The notes beneath the pieces are model-generated. The model made no database searches. It saw only the letters and a list, made by a program, of their open reading frames with translations, and was not told the DNA's origin. Made by a program: the position numbers and the translations under genes. Below, one piece after another: positions 54,611 through 62,933 of a DNA stretch of 64,000 nucleotides. The DNA lies in assembly GCA_946414595.1 (NCBI GenBank), contig CAMKPE010000002.1, positions 44,992-108,991 on the forward strand. The letters run 5' to 3'. This stretch comes from an uncultured Clostridium sp. GTDB lineage: Bacteria > Bacillota_I > Bacilli_A > RF39 > UBA660. Within the stretch, counting starts at the first letter, position 1; each line of letters starts with the position of its first letter.

Positions 54611-55150
54611 TTAAATGTATTTAAGTATTTCTTCAAATTTTGTGTAGCCAGTCTCAGCATTTATATGCCCACCATTTGGTATAATATGTTGCTTATCTGT
54701 AATAGTATCTGCAAATTCTTTTTCAACTTCAAATTTAACATATGGATCATTATCAGAATAAAAACATGTTATATCATCACAGTAGTTTTTAATATCTCCT
54801 AAGTTATCAAGAAACATAGGTTCATTAACTGCATCATATTCCTTATCTATTCCTAAATAGTTATTAAAACCACATACGAATATTAATTTCTTTACTTTAA
54901 TCTTTCTATTAATAAGATATTTGCAAACGAATACTGGTGCGATGCTATGAGCAATGATTGTTGTATTCTCATTAACTAAAAGTTGATCTAATTCTTTAGA
55001 CCAATTATCAAAGTTTTGATTGCCAACACCCACAGGCATTTGAGGTACATCTACTTTATAGTTCTTGTTCTCTAATTCTTTCTTTAACCATGGAAACCAG
55101 TTACCATCACTTGATCCAAAACTTCCATGTAATATTATGTAATTATTCAT
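54611..55150 (-). CDS. RBBP9/YdeN-type alpha/beta hydrolase
   Basis: 179-aa serine hydrolase. ILHGSFGSSDGNWFPWL at the N-terminus (oxyanion region), nucleophile in IIAHSIAP (the usual GHSLG replaced by AHSIA), Asp in SDNDPYV and His in NGGHIN. Small fold typical of RBBP9 proteins. Substrate unknown. Lies between VanY and an orphan gene with no overlap. Confidence 0.88.
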   Translation of the reverse strand: MNNYIILHGSFGSSDGNWFPWLKKELENKNYKVDVPQMPVGVGNQNFDNWSKELDQLLVNENTTIIAHSIAPVFVCKYLINRKIKVKKLIFVCGFNNYLGIDKEYDAVNEPMFLDNLGDIKNYCDDITCFYSDNDPYVKFEVEKEFADTITDKQHIIPNGGHINAETGYTKFEEILKYI

Positions 55151-55188
55151 ACTATCGCCTCTTAACTATTTAAAATATACCATACAAT

Positions 55189-55213
55189 TAAAAAAAGTAG
55201 AATATCTACTTTA
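55189..55213 (-). terminator. intrinsic terminator
   Basis: Minus strand AAAGTAGA-TAT-TCTACTTT followed by TTTT at the stop codon of the orphan gene. Confidence 0.82.
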
Positions 55214-55837
55214 ATTTAATTCTTTATTTGGAGATTCACCTTTATATATTGTTTTATCTCTAATAACAACTTCATCAGCTGCAACACATACTACTGTCTT
55301 AAATGGAAATATAAAATTACTAAGAGATAATTGTCTTTTTACTTCATCTAATAAACCATATGGTTCGTAATCAACAGATAAGAATATATGCTTTTCTCCA
55401 CGACCACCAAATCCTTGTAATTCTTTTTCTTTATGTTGAAGTTCTTTAATTACTCTACATAAAAGATAAGTTCTAAATGGTAATTGTTTTTCAGCAGGTA
55501 ATCCTCCTTTAGCTGTTAACATTTCAGTTATATCTCTATTTACTCTTTCATTAGGATAATCATTATATTCTCTTAATTCTCCGTCACCAAATGTCATTTC
55601 ATCTGCTAACCATTCTGTTGCTGCATGTGCTGGAGCAACATATGGGTTATCAAGTGCTAAAAGAGCATTATACAAATCTTGCCAAGAAGCATCTTTAGGA
55701 ACTTTGCCTTCAAGAAACTTAACAACTTCCATTCTTGCTTTTTCCATTCTTATTTCTTCTTCAGTTGCAGTATCAGGAAGTCCTAATTCTTTTAAATCAT
55801 CTTCTCTACATTTTTTTAAAAATTCATTTAAGTCCAT
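55211..55837 (-). CDS. hypothetical protein, family not recognised
   Basis: 208-aa soluble acidic protein. Helical N-terminus (LKKCREDDLKELGLPDTATE) with DnaJ-like spacing TATEEEIRMEKARMEVVKFL, then a central WQDLYNALLALDNPYVAPAHA, then a C-terminal part with IFLSVDYEPYGLLDEVKRQL. No catalytic motif I can name. No signal or TM. GAGGTG precedes the ATG. Flanked by single-gene units, so context gives no clue. Confidence 0.65.
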   Translation of the reverse strand: MDLNEFLKKCREDDLKELGLPDTATEEEIRMEKARMEVVKFLEGKVPKDASWQDLYNALLALDNPYVAPAHAATEWLADEMTFGDGELREYNDYPNERVNRDITEMLTAKGGLPAEKQLPFRTYLLCRVIKELQHKEKELQGFGGRGEKHIFLSVDYEPYGLLDEVKRQLSLSNFIFPFKTVVCVAADEVVIRDKTIYKGESPNKELN

Positions 55838-55896
55838 CGTAACACCTCTATTTTAATTATAATATTTAATTAATTACTATATCAAGAAAAAACTTT

Positions 55897-56997
55897 CTAT
55901 TTTACATTTAGCTTATCAATTTTCTCTAAGAATTCATTAGAGTATTTATACCATTTATAAAGGGCTTTTTTTCTTTCACTATATTTCTCTAATTCTTCTT
56001 CAGTATAATTAGTAATCTTTTTATATCTTTCTATTGTTCTGTGATAACAATTATCTATACAAGTTCTTATTACAATTAAAGTACCCTTTAATAAACTTAT
56101 ATCTTTAATACAATGAAACTGAGCACAATCAATTACTATAGTCTTATCGTATTTCTTAGTAAATTCTAAAATCTCTTTATATATTAAATCAAAGTCATCA
56201 CCACAATTAGGCATTTCTTTATATTTACTTCTAAAGTACTCTCCTAACTCTTTACTAATACCAGTTGCTTCACTAAATCTCGAATCAGAGAATATATCAT
56301 CAGTATCAATAACTAAACAATCACAACCATTAAAATGTTCTTTAGCATACGTAGTCTTACCAGAACCAGATTGACCAGTTAAATTAATGATTTTATCATC
56401 ACTTAATTTCTTAATATATGGTTCTTTATCAATAAACAAATTAATAACTACACCACTTTTAATTTCTTCTAATACTTCTTTAACTTTGTTATAACAGTCA
56501 TAATCTACTTTATGCCATGGTTTAATAGAAGTATTAAACTCTTCTAATGCTTTATCTATATTGTTTAAATCTACTTTATCTTTAATAATTTTTAAAGCAA
56601 GATCATAATAACCTCTTGAAGATAATAACCCAATACATTCAAAGTAAGTTGTTAAAGGTAATTTTGACTTATTGTAGAAATCAACTAACATTTCTTCTGA
56701 AATAGGAACTGGATTATTTAAAATAATTTTATTAGCTACTATTATTCCTCCAGGAGTCTTATCATTTCTAACTTCAAGTACTTCTCCATCATCAGGTATT
56801 TCTACTTCATATAATGTATCTCCTCTAGACATCCACCTTAAAGCACATTCTTCATTAGTAAAATTAAATCCTCCTCTTTTATCCCAGTCAGGATTAGTAG
56901 GATCCCATTTATCACATGTAACAACTTTTCCTATTTCATATTCGCTTGTATCATTGTTATTTATCTTTTTCCCAAAGACCCATTTTAAATACTTCAT
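55897..56997 (-). CDS. P-loop kinase-like protein with unknown N-terminal domain
   Basis: 366-aa protein. Residues about 1-95 form a beta-rich domain with KWDPTNPDWDKRGGFNFTNE and GDTLYEVEIPDDGEVLEV; about 95-205 is helical; about 210-366 is a P-loop kinase domain with Walker A GQSGSGKTT, DTDDIFSD, IVIDCAQFH (Walker B-like) and an Arg-rich lid RTCIDNCYHRTIERYKK. Similar to small NTP kinases that phosphorylate nucleosides or RNA ends. It lies three bases behind a nucleotidyltransferase-like gene. Confidence 0.78.
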   Translation of the reverse strand: MKYLKWVFGKKINNNDTSEYEIGKVVTCDKWDPTNPDWDKRGGFNFTNEECALRWMSRGDTLYEVEIPDDGEVLEVRNDKTPGGIIVANKIILNNPVPISEEMLVDFYNKSKLPLTTYFECIGLLSSRGYYDLALKIIKDKVDLNNIDKALEEFNTSIKPWHKVDYDCYNKVKEVLEEIKSGVVINLFIDKEPYIKKLSDDKIINLTGQSGSGKTTYAKEHFNGCDCLVIDTDDIFSDSRFSEATGISKELGEYFRSKYKEMPNCGDDFDLIYKEILEFTKKYDKTIVIDCAQFHCIKDISLLKGTLIVIRTCIDNCYHRTIERYKKITNYTEEELEKYSERKKALYKWYKYSNEFLEKIDKLNVK

Positions 56998-57000
56998 AGT

Positions 57001-57399
57001 CTATATTCCTTCATTATCTTTATTTTTTTCAAGAAACTCTTTTACTATTTTAATCTTTTCTTGATCTTTTGGTCTATTATTCTCTATCATCCATTTAAGT
57101 TGTAACTCAAGGGACTCAACTGGATAATTATCTACATATCTTATATCTTCTTCTTTATAATCAAGTACTGCTACTTCAGTAGATTCATCCAATTCATACA
57201 AATATGGATATTTAGGAGATTTCTTAAACTTAAATCTTTCTTTAAGTTCTTCAAAGTAATTAGGTCTAACTTTTATATCTATATCTTCGGTACTTTCTTT
57301 TAGACCATATAAAAGCATAACACCACCAGATATAATACAATATCTATTTTTATCTAGTTTTAATGACTCAAGTTTTTCTATGTATTCTTTTTTATTCAT
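57001..57399 (-). CDS. nucleotidyltransferase-like protein (MNT/AbiEii fold)
   Basis: 132-aa protein with GGVMLLYGLKESTEDIDIKV: the GG...DxD pattern of minimal nucleotidyltransferases of the MNT/DUF6036/AbiEii type, followed by a helical tail with a Lys/Glu-rich end. Such proteins transfer NMP to proteins, tRNA or antibiotics, and many are toxin-antitoxin parts. Immediately upstream of the P-loop kinase-like gene and just downstream of a flavodoxin-like gene. Confidence 0.75.
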   Translation of the reverse strand: MNKKEYIEKLESLKLDKNRYCIISGGVMLLYGLKESTEDIDIKVRPNYFEELKERFKFKKSPKYPYLYELDESTEVAVLDYKEEDIRYVDNYPVESLELQLKWMIENNRPKDQEKIKIVKEFLEKNKDNEGI

Positions 57400-57400
57400 A

Positions 57401-57961
57401 TTAATTTCCTTTCAAAATATGGTCTACTGCTCTATCTATTTGATTATCTAAACCTTTATCATCACTTACTGAAACATTATTTGTATTTAATGAATATATA
57501 TAGTTTTTATCTAAATCAAATTCCGCATTTAATTTTCTAAAAATTCTCATGCATATTTTAACTGCATCATCAGGTGATCCATCACCACCACCAACAAGTA
57601 TCAATATTCCCTTTTTCTTTTTCATTGTAGTTGTAATATTCATAAAATGTTTATTGCTATACATGAAATTAAATCTAGTAAATATTGAGAATAATGGTGG
57701 CGTTACATATGACATATATATTGGAGATGCAATAATTACAACATCATAGTCATCATTATGTATTAACTCCATTTTATCTTTAATAGAACATCCAACATGT
57801 TCCCAACAGTATCTACAATCCATACAAGGTTTTATATCATCTTGATATGCATTTATTGTAGAAAATATTGTATCACTTGGATATTTATCTTTAACTTTAT
57901 CAATGATATATGTTGTATCTCCCTTAACACGTGGAGAACCATTCAATATTAATACTTTCAT
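57401..57961 (-). CDS. NADPH-dependent FMN reductase / flavodoxin-like protein
   Basis: 186-aa flavoprotein. VLILNGSPRVKGDTTYI at the start binds FMN phosphate; CMDCRYCWEHVGCSIKDKM gives a CxxCxxC...C cluster as in iron-sulfur flavoproteins; VVIIASPIYMSYVTP contacts the flavin ring. Role in redox defence or quinone reduction is possible. ATG at 57961 follows AAGGTG; a longer frame adds three codons. Confidence 0.9.
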   Translation of the reverse strand: MKVLILNGSPRVKGDTTYIIDKVKDKYPSDTIFSTINAYQDDIKPCMDCRYCWEHVGCSIKDKMELIHNDDYDVVIIASPIYMSYVTPPLFSIFTRFNFMYSNKHFMNITTTMKKKKGILILVGGGDGSPDDAVKICMRIFRKLNAEFDLDKNYIYSLNTNNVSVSDDKGLDNQIDRAVDHILKGN

Positions 57962-58135
57962 TATATACACCTTTCCAATTAATTATTATACATATAAATC
58001 TTACCATAAATATATTTAAATTGCCATTTCCATATCTAAAAAAATAAAAAGTAAGGCTGTTGTAAAAAGTCTTGCTTTCACTTGATAACTATAAAATTTT
58101 ATAATAAACAAAAAGTATAAATAAGGAGTGATATT

Positions 58136-58846
58136 ATGGGTGACGGATTTACAGGAATAAATCCAATAGAAGTGGAACATCAATTAAGTGAAATATACGA
58201 AAAAGCAAAAGAGATAGTACAAGAAGTAGAAGAAGCATCAAATACTTTTAGAAGAGAATTAAGAAATAACTGGGCATCTCCAAGAGCTGTTGATTTTGGA
58301 TTTGCAACATGTGGTGACTTTGATAATATTATATGTTATTCGTTAGATCAATTTATGAGTTTTTTAGAAAAAGCTGGAACTGCAGCAATTTCAATGTTAG
58401 AAGCAAACGGGGCACCAACAGGGAATATTTCCTACTATTCACAAGCACTATATAGAGTCCCTGGAGCATGTACTAGAAGCTGGCACGATTCATTAGGTTC
58501 TAAATATGATCTGAGTTTTTGTGCATATGATGTTGATGGAAATGTAGGAATGAACACTAAAGTAGTACAACAATTATTAGACGATTTCATTTCTTCAATG
58601 AATATGTATATATCTAAAATGGAAACATTTGATTTTAATATTTCAATCTTTGATCCAGACGATAGCATTAAAAATTTTTACAAAGATGTTTTAGAACATT
58701 GTGTTATTGATGAAATTACAAGAAGCATTGAATCAATTAAAACTAAAATTAATCAATACATAGGAGAAGAAGTTGACGTAGTTATTGCTGGAGTTAAAGA
58801 TGCTAAAGATTCATTATATGAACTATTATATACGGCAGATTTTTAA
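58136..58846 (+). CDS. WXG100-like (ESAT-6-type) protein
   Basis: 236-aa helical protein. The N-terminal helix IEVEHQLSEIYEKAKEIVQE, then NNWASPRAVDF (a W-x-S/G turn) and a second helix recall WXG100/LXG substrates of type VII secretion, though it is longer than the usual 100 residues. The only plus-strand gene in the right third. No T7SS genes are in the window. A TATAAT at 58100-58105 and SD AAGGAG (58123-58128) precede it. Family call moderate. Confidence 0.6.
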   Translation: MGDGFTGINPIEVEHQLSEIYEKAKEIVQEVEEASNTFRRELRNNWASPRAVDFGFATCGDFDNIICYSLDQFMSFLEKAGTAAISMLEANGAPTGNISYYSQALYRVPGACTRSWHDSLGSKYDLSFCAYDVDGNVGMNTKVVQQLLDDFISSMNMYISKMETFDFNISIFDPDDSIKNFYKDVLEHCVIDEITRSIESIKTKINQYIGEEVDVVIAGVKDAKDSLYELLYTADF

Positions 58847-58874
58847 AAAAGAGAATTAAGTTCTCTTTTTTTTT
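58847..58874 (+). terminator. intrinsic terminator of the WXG-like gene
   Basis: AAGAGAA-TTAAG-TTCTCTT then T-run. Confidence 0.88.
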
Positions 58875-58898
58875 GGAAAATGTACTTATACACTTCTA

Positions 58899-59654
58899 TT
58901 ATTTTTTTATATGATATATTGTCGTTAAATTATTTTCTTTTTCATGATCTTCTTCAACAAATAAATCTCTTATGTATTTAATTTTATTATGTTCTAAACA
59001 TAATTCTAAGAAACATAAAAATATTCCAATATCAATTTGATTATAATATATAACTCTATCCTTAGGCATAATTCCCCTTTTGCCTTCTTTACGATATCTA
59101 TATACTTTTATTTCTTTTTCACTTGCTTCTACTTTCCATGGTTGAGTATTACAAGCACTTGGAGCAAATCTAACTATATTTGCAATATCTAAGTAATTAT
59201 CTCCAGTCCATATTTCAGATAATTCTTTTCTTTTACTCTTAAACATATCTTTTCTAAATTTATCTTCTGAATCTACTTTGGCTATAGCAATCATAATAAC
59301 AAAATCTAAGCCATCTAATTGCTGTTCATCTGGTTTACCTATTCCAAACCAAAGAGTTCCTATATTTTTGGAAACTAAATATAAATCTAATTGTTCACCT
59401 AAATAACCTATATTCTGTAAATAATTATCCTTTTTTTCAGAATAGAATAAAATGCAATATTCTTGGCCTCTTAGAATAGATTTCTTTTTTACAATTTTAA
59501 TTTTTACTTTAATATCATCTACTAAAGATTTTAATTTTGAGAATTCTTTTTCAATATCACTTAGTTCTTCTTTAGTAATATGTTCATGACCAATATTTCT
59601 AAATAAATGAAAAGATTTTCTTTTAAATATCATTTCATATAATTCTTTATTCAT
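58899..59654 (-). CDS. nitroreductase-family-like protein
   Basis: 251-aa protein. FAPSACNTQPWKVE is the classic nitroreductase FMN-binding block, here located in the second half; the N-terminal FKRKSFHLFRN matches the start motif RRSxRxF, and GYLGEQLDLYLVSKNIGTLW the dimer/FMN helix. It may be a tandem or permuted nitroreductase (TdsD/TM-like). Substrate unknown. Follows an unrelated APH-like gene by about 50 bases. Confidence 0.8.
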   Translation of the reverse strand: MNKELYEMIFKRKSFHLFRNIGHEHITKEELSDIEKEFSKLKSLVDDIKVKIKIVKKKSILRGQEYCILFYSEKKDNYLQNIGYLGEQLDLYLVSKNIGTLWFGIGKPDEQQLDGLDFVIMIAIAKVDSEDKFRKDMFKSKRKELSEIWTGDNYLDIANIVRFAPSACNTQPWKVEASEKEIKVYRYRKEGKRGIMPKDRVIYYNQIDIGIFLCFLELCLEHNKIKYIRDLFVEEDHEKENNLTTIYHIKK

Positions 59655-59706
59655 ATTAATTGTCTCCTATTACTTATCTCTTGTACATATTTCATATAAT
59701 AATGTT

Positions 59707-60567
59707 TTATTTTTCATAATCTTCTTTATCAATTTTATTTAATATATAATATAATTCTTTTTTCCAACGTTTAATATTCTTATCAATTATATTATTATCT
59801 ATTATTCCATGAAGCTTAGCAAAATTGTTTATTTCTTTTAAACATAATATTACACCATCAATATATACTTCTTTATTATTTACTTTTAACTCATCAAGGA
59901 TGTCTAATGAATGATTTGCTTTACTAAACATTAGGAAGTACATCAAATCATAATATTCTGGCATATATGATATGTATTCCCAATCAATAAATTTAATTTT
60001 TCCTTTATCTAGCATTATATTGGTTGGTATTAAATCTCCATGTGATGTAACATTTGTTTTTGATTCCATAGTTAAGATAGAATAAAGTGATTTAATCTTT
60101 AAATATATGTTTTTAGAAATATAATCTTTTGATCTTTCTAGATATTTACCTAGTTTATCTTTTCTGCTGTAATTATTTTCTAATTCATAATTTATTTTAA
60201 TATTTTTAATATTGAGAACACTATTAGCAATTTCAAGCCTATTACTATGAGATAAATGCATATTATAATTATTTCTTTGACTACTTAGTATCTTACCATT
60301 AATCTTTTCTAATACTATTAAACAGTAATCACTGGATATATAAGAATCTACTAATTTTGGTATTAATTTATTATCCCTATTATTCTCATATAATCTACTT
60401 TCTTTTACTAAATTATTAAAAAATAACTTATCAGTATTTTTACCTACCTTAGCAAAATATTTATCGTTAATTATATTATCTCTTTGATTTTTTTTTAAAG
60501 AATTTTCTATCTTGCAAATATCTTTATCATCAAAATATTTTTTTAACACATAAATAACTTCATTCAT
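59707..60567 (-). CDS. aminoglycoside phosphotransferase / choline kinase-like enzyme
   Basis: 286-aa kinase-fold protein. Catalytic loop VTSHGDLIPTNIML (HGDxxxxN) and metal loop IKFIDWEYISYMPEYYDL (Asp) are intact, while the N-terminal Gly-rich region is poorly conserved. Could phosphorylate choline, an amino sugar or an antibiotic. It is just downstream of the first repeat-linked gene on this strand. No closely coupled partner. Confidence 0.82.
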   Translation of the reverse strand: MNEVIYVLKKYFDDKDICKIENSLKKNQRDNIINDKYFAKVGKNTDKLFFNNLVKESRLYENNRDNKLIPKLVDSYISSDYCLIVLEKINGKILSSQRNNYNMHLSHSNRLEIANSVLNIKNIKINYELENNYSRKDKLGKYLERSKDYISKNIYLKIKSLYSILTMESKTNVTSHGDLIPTNIMLDKGKIKFIDWEYISYMPEYYDLMYFLMFSKANHSLDILDELKVNNKEVYIDGVILCLKEINNFAKLHGIIDNNIIDKNIKRWKKELYYILNKIDKEDYEK

Positions 60568-60601
60568 ATATAATCACCTAAGTAACTTCATTACTACTCT
60601 T

Positions 60602-61090
60602 TCATTTATTTATAACTAACTCATAATCAATATATTTGCCTGAAAAAGGTGTATCTTTATTATCTCTTTTTCCTATTTTTTTAAATCCAACACTTTCATA
60701 ATTTTTTTGTGCAGGAACAAATATTTCATTAGTAGTAACTATTATTTTTTTTAAGTTGTCATATTCTTTAATTCTTCTAATAGCTTCTTCAAGCTGTATA
60801 TGTCCATAACCATTTCCTTTATAATTAGTTAATATACAATTATGCCCAATTTCAACATAATCTGGTCTATGCCTTGGATCCCATGATATATGTCCAATTG
60901 GTTCACCATCTAATACAGTTACAAAGGAGTATTGATTTGCTATTTCTTCATTATCATATAAAAAATCATCATATTCTTTCCAAGAAGTATCCCATGTTTT
61001 ATTACATTTATCATTAAATGAATATGCATCCACTAGTTGATTATATAATGTACCTTTTGAAAAGTTACTTGGCTTTTTAAATTCTATCAT
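60602..61090 (-). CDS. GNAT acetyltransferase (last gene of the cassette-like array)
   Basis: 162-aa GNAT enzyme. Motif A ILTNYKGNGYGHIQLEEAIR (GNGYGH for QxxGxG/A), then KNYESVGFKKIG (motif B). ATG at 61090 follows AAAGGAG; the frame extends to a GTG at 61117, which lies inside repeat A and is not likely used. No palindromic element follows this gene, so it marks the left end of the array. Confidence 0.87.
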   Translation of the reverse strand: MIEFKKPSNFSKGTLYNQLVDAYSFNDKCNKTWDTSWKEYDDFLYDNEEIANQYSFVTVLDGEPIGHISWDPRHRPDYVEIGHNCILTNYKGNGYGHIQLEEAIRRIKEYDNLKKIIVTTNEIFVPAQKNYESVGFKKIGKRDNKDTPFSGKYIDYELVINK

Positions 61091-61103
61091 TTTATCTCCT
61101 TTA

Positions 61104-61228
61104 TAATAAACAGACACTCTCGCAATTGGTTGTATCAGTGTCAGTACTAAGTGCTCTATCCTTGTTTCAGTATCAGGAATATTTCCTAGTTATGAAACTC
61201 CCCTAGTTGTTTGCGTATTAGTGCTAAT
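61104..61228 (-). repeat. palindromic intergenic element A
   Basis: Fills the gap between two genes. Plus-strand order: box 1 (ATAAACAGACACTCTCGCA, 61105-61123), a spacer, hairpin GTTTCA...TGAAAC with inner AGGAA/TTCCT (61164-61198), then TTTGCGTATTAG (61210-61221). CGCA of box 1 pairs with TGCG of the end. Nine mismatches and no gaps against element D over 117 bases. Ends 14 nt before the next start codon. Confidence 0.85.
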
Positions 61229-61233
61229 TTATA

Positions 61234-61656
61234 TTATTTAATTAGTTCTAAATTACCATCAATAATAATTGGACTAAATCCTTCTATTTCATCATATAGC
61301 ATACCATTAGGAATATCATTATATAAATATATTTTTTTACCTAATCTAAATGCATCATACATTTCCAAGAATGTAGCTCCTCCGATATAGTTTTTTAATA
61401 TTTTTCCTTCTTTTTCTTTATCTAGATTTAATACTAAAACTGCATCCATATTTGAAATTGTATCTTCACTTTGTTTGTACATTGCTGCTTTAAATTTTTG
61501 ATGTTCTTCTGCTCCTAAATCCCATGCTTTTTGTTCAGCAGTTGGATCATCATAACAATTTGGTAAGAATACTTCAATATTTTTCTTTTCTAAGTTATTT
61601 TTAACTTCTTCTATTTTTGAATAAAACTTTTTACTACATATTATTAATATTTTCAT
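61234..61656 (-). CDS. nucleoside 2-deoxyribosyltransferase-like protein (array cargo)
   Basis: 140-aa Rossmann-like protein. ILIICSKKFYSKIEEVKNNL at the start and YIGGATFLEMYDAFRLGKKI match the PF05014-type fold (nucleoside 2-deoxyribosyltransferase and related sugar-nucleotide enzymes), with the usual Asp in NMDAVLVL. Catalytic residues are not all certain. Flanked by element B upstream and A downstream. SD AAAGGAG directly follows element B. Confidence 0.75.
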   Translation of the reverse strand: MKILIICSKKFYSKIEEVKNNLEKKNIEVFLPNCYDDPTAEQKAWDLGAEEHQKFKAAMYKQSEDTISNMDAVLVLNLDKEKEGKILKNYIGGATFLEMYDAFRLGKKIYLYNDIPNGMLYDEIEGFSPIIIDGNLELIK

Positions 61657-61671
61657 TTTTATCTCCTTTCA

Positions 61672-61724
61672 ATGATTGGGATTGATTCGCAGTGAGTTAT
61701 ATCAGTGTTAATGCTTAGTCAAAT
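61672..61724 (-). repeat. palindromic intergenic element B (short, collapsed form)
   Basis: Only about 53 bp. It keeps ATTCGCAGTGAG, then TTATATCAGTGTTAATGCTTA, as in the first third of A and D, but lacks the central hairpin and the second end. A deletion between the direct repeats TCAGTGCTAA and TTAGTGCTAA of an A/D-like element would give this form. Box 1 is degenerate. Confidence 0.7.
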
Positions 61725-61726
61725 AT

Positions 61727-62275
61727 TCATTTTTTTAATTTTGAATAATTTGCTATTTGGCAATTGCCTAATACTAGTCCTGCATCTACTAACGATCCCT
61801 CTGGGATATTATTATTAAAATAGCAAGCCACAGGAATACTAACTCCCCCATGAGCAACTATTAACACATTTTTATCTTTATATTTATTATTAATTTCATC
61901 TAAAAAAGCATATATTCTTTTAAAGAATTCTTGAATATTCTCAGCTCGTTTATATGTGTCGTTTTTGTAATAATTCCAATATCCATAAAAATCAAAGTCT
62001 TTAGTTTCTTTTCCTTCAAATTCTCCAAAATCTCTTTCTATAATTCTATCATCATATATAATTGGAATATCCCTATCTCTATTTATTATCTCGGCAGTTT
62101 GTCTTGCTCTTTGTAATGGTGAACATATAATAAAATCTAAATCTGTTTCTTTTAAATTTCTTCTTGTTTCTTCAGCTTGCTCTTTTCCATTTTCATTTAG
62201 TGGTTCATCACATCTTCCCATTACTTTTTTTTTAACATTCCAATCTGTTTGACCATGTCTAACAATATAAATCAT
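61727..62275 (-). CDS. histidine phosphatase (phosphoglycerate mutase-like) (array cargo)
   Basis: 182-aa enzyme with the phosphohistidine motif IVRHGQTDWN, Arg/Glu in ERDFGEFEG, and the second His in VLIVAHGGVS. Broad phosphatase or cofactor-dependent mutase type; acts on small phosphorylated metabolites. Stops with TGA. Lies between elements C and B. AAGGAAG follows element C. Confidence 0.9.
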   Translation of the reverse strand: MIYIVRHGQTDWNVKKKVMGRCDEPLNENGKEQAEETRRNLKETDLDFIICSPLQRARQTAEIINRDRDIPIIYDDRIIERDFGEFEGKETKDFDFYGYWNYYKNDTYKRAENIQEFFKRIYAFLDEINNKYKDKNVLIVAHGGVSIPVACYFNNNIPEGSLVDAGLVLGNCQIANYSKLKK

Positions 62276-62289
62276 ATTTTACTTCCTTT

Positions 62290-62420
62290 CTAATACGCAG
62301 ACACTCTCGCAGTGGCTAGACCGTGGGTTTTTGCGTAGTCATTTTTTACATGTTCGTGGGTCTTTGCATGGATATTACCAACAATCTGCCAACCTTGTCT
62401 ATGTGTTATTTGCATAGTTT
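62290..62420 (-). repeat. palindromic intergenic element C
   Basis: Shares box 1 (CTAATACGCAGACACT then CTCGCA, 62290-62311) with D and E, but its centre differs: a direct repeat CGTGGGTTTTTGCGTAG / CGTGGGTCTTTGCATGG and an ending ATTTGCATAG (62408-62417). TAGACC and GGTTGG blocks can pair across the centre. Same placement rule: 15 nt from the next start codon. Confidence 0.8.
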
Positions 62421-62423
62421 GTT

Positions 62424-62918
62424 TTATTGTTTTATATACTCTAATACTTTTTGATAAGGTTTTATATTGCCTTCTCTAAACTCCCCATTTTCAATAAATG
62501 TTGCTATTTCATCTTGTGTATACCATTTAACATTTTCTACTTCTTCTGTTTGCAATGTTAACTTATTAGGATCTATTTCCATTTTTGTATAGAATGTTTC
62601 TAAGAAACAATTTTTAAATAAGACAGTATCTACATATGTAATATCATTTGCTGATACATCTATTCCGAGTTCCTCTTTACATTCTTTTATAACAGTTCCT
62701 AATGCTGAATCGCCATATGTTACATGTCCTCCTGTAGTCGCAATACAAGAATGCCTTGATTTAGACGTTTTTTGTAATAGTAATTCACCTTTTGAATTCT
62801 CAATAAAAATTAAAACAATCATAAATCTTCTATCTTCTGGTAAATCATATTTTTTATCACGACTGACTTTTTCTTCTAATCTATTTTTCTTTTCATCAAA
62901 TACTTGTAAATATTCCAT
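62424..62918 (-). CDS. NUDIX hydrolase (array cargo)
   Basis: 164-aa NUDIX enzyme. Nudix box GHVTYGDSALGTVIKECKEE followed by LG: Gx5Ex7REUxEExGU with Asp at the first Glu position and KEC for REV, so the box is slightly off consensus. N-terminal LPEDRRFMIVLIF and a TSKSRHSCIATTGGH block fit the IDI/MutT-type. Lies between elements D and C. GGAGATAAG follows element D. Confidence 0.88.
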   Translation of the reverse strand: MEYLQVFDEKKNRLEEKVSRDKKYDLPEDRRFMIVLIFIENSKGELLLQKTSKSRHSCIATTGGHVTYGDSALGTVIKECKEELGIDVSANDITYVDTVLFKNCFLETFYTKMEIDPNKLTLQTEEVENVKWYTQDEIATFIENGEFREGNIKPYQKVLEYIKQ

Positions 62919-62933
62919 ATTCTTATCTCCTCT

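Noticed and set aside
60602..61117. Longer GNAT gene starting at GTG 61117
   Set aside because: The start would lie in box 1 of element A; ATG at 61090 has a proper AAAGGAG.
61727..62275. Recoding of TGA as Trp
   Set aside because: TGA ends this gene and the acyltransferase gene at 27524 in an ATGA overlap, and genes across the window are full length with TGG for Trp and no in-frame TGA.
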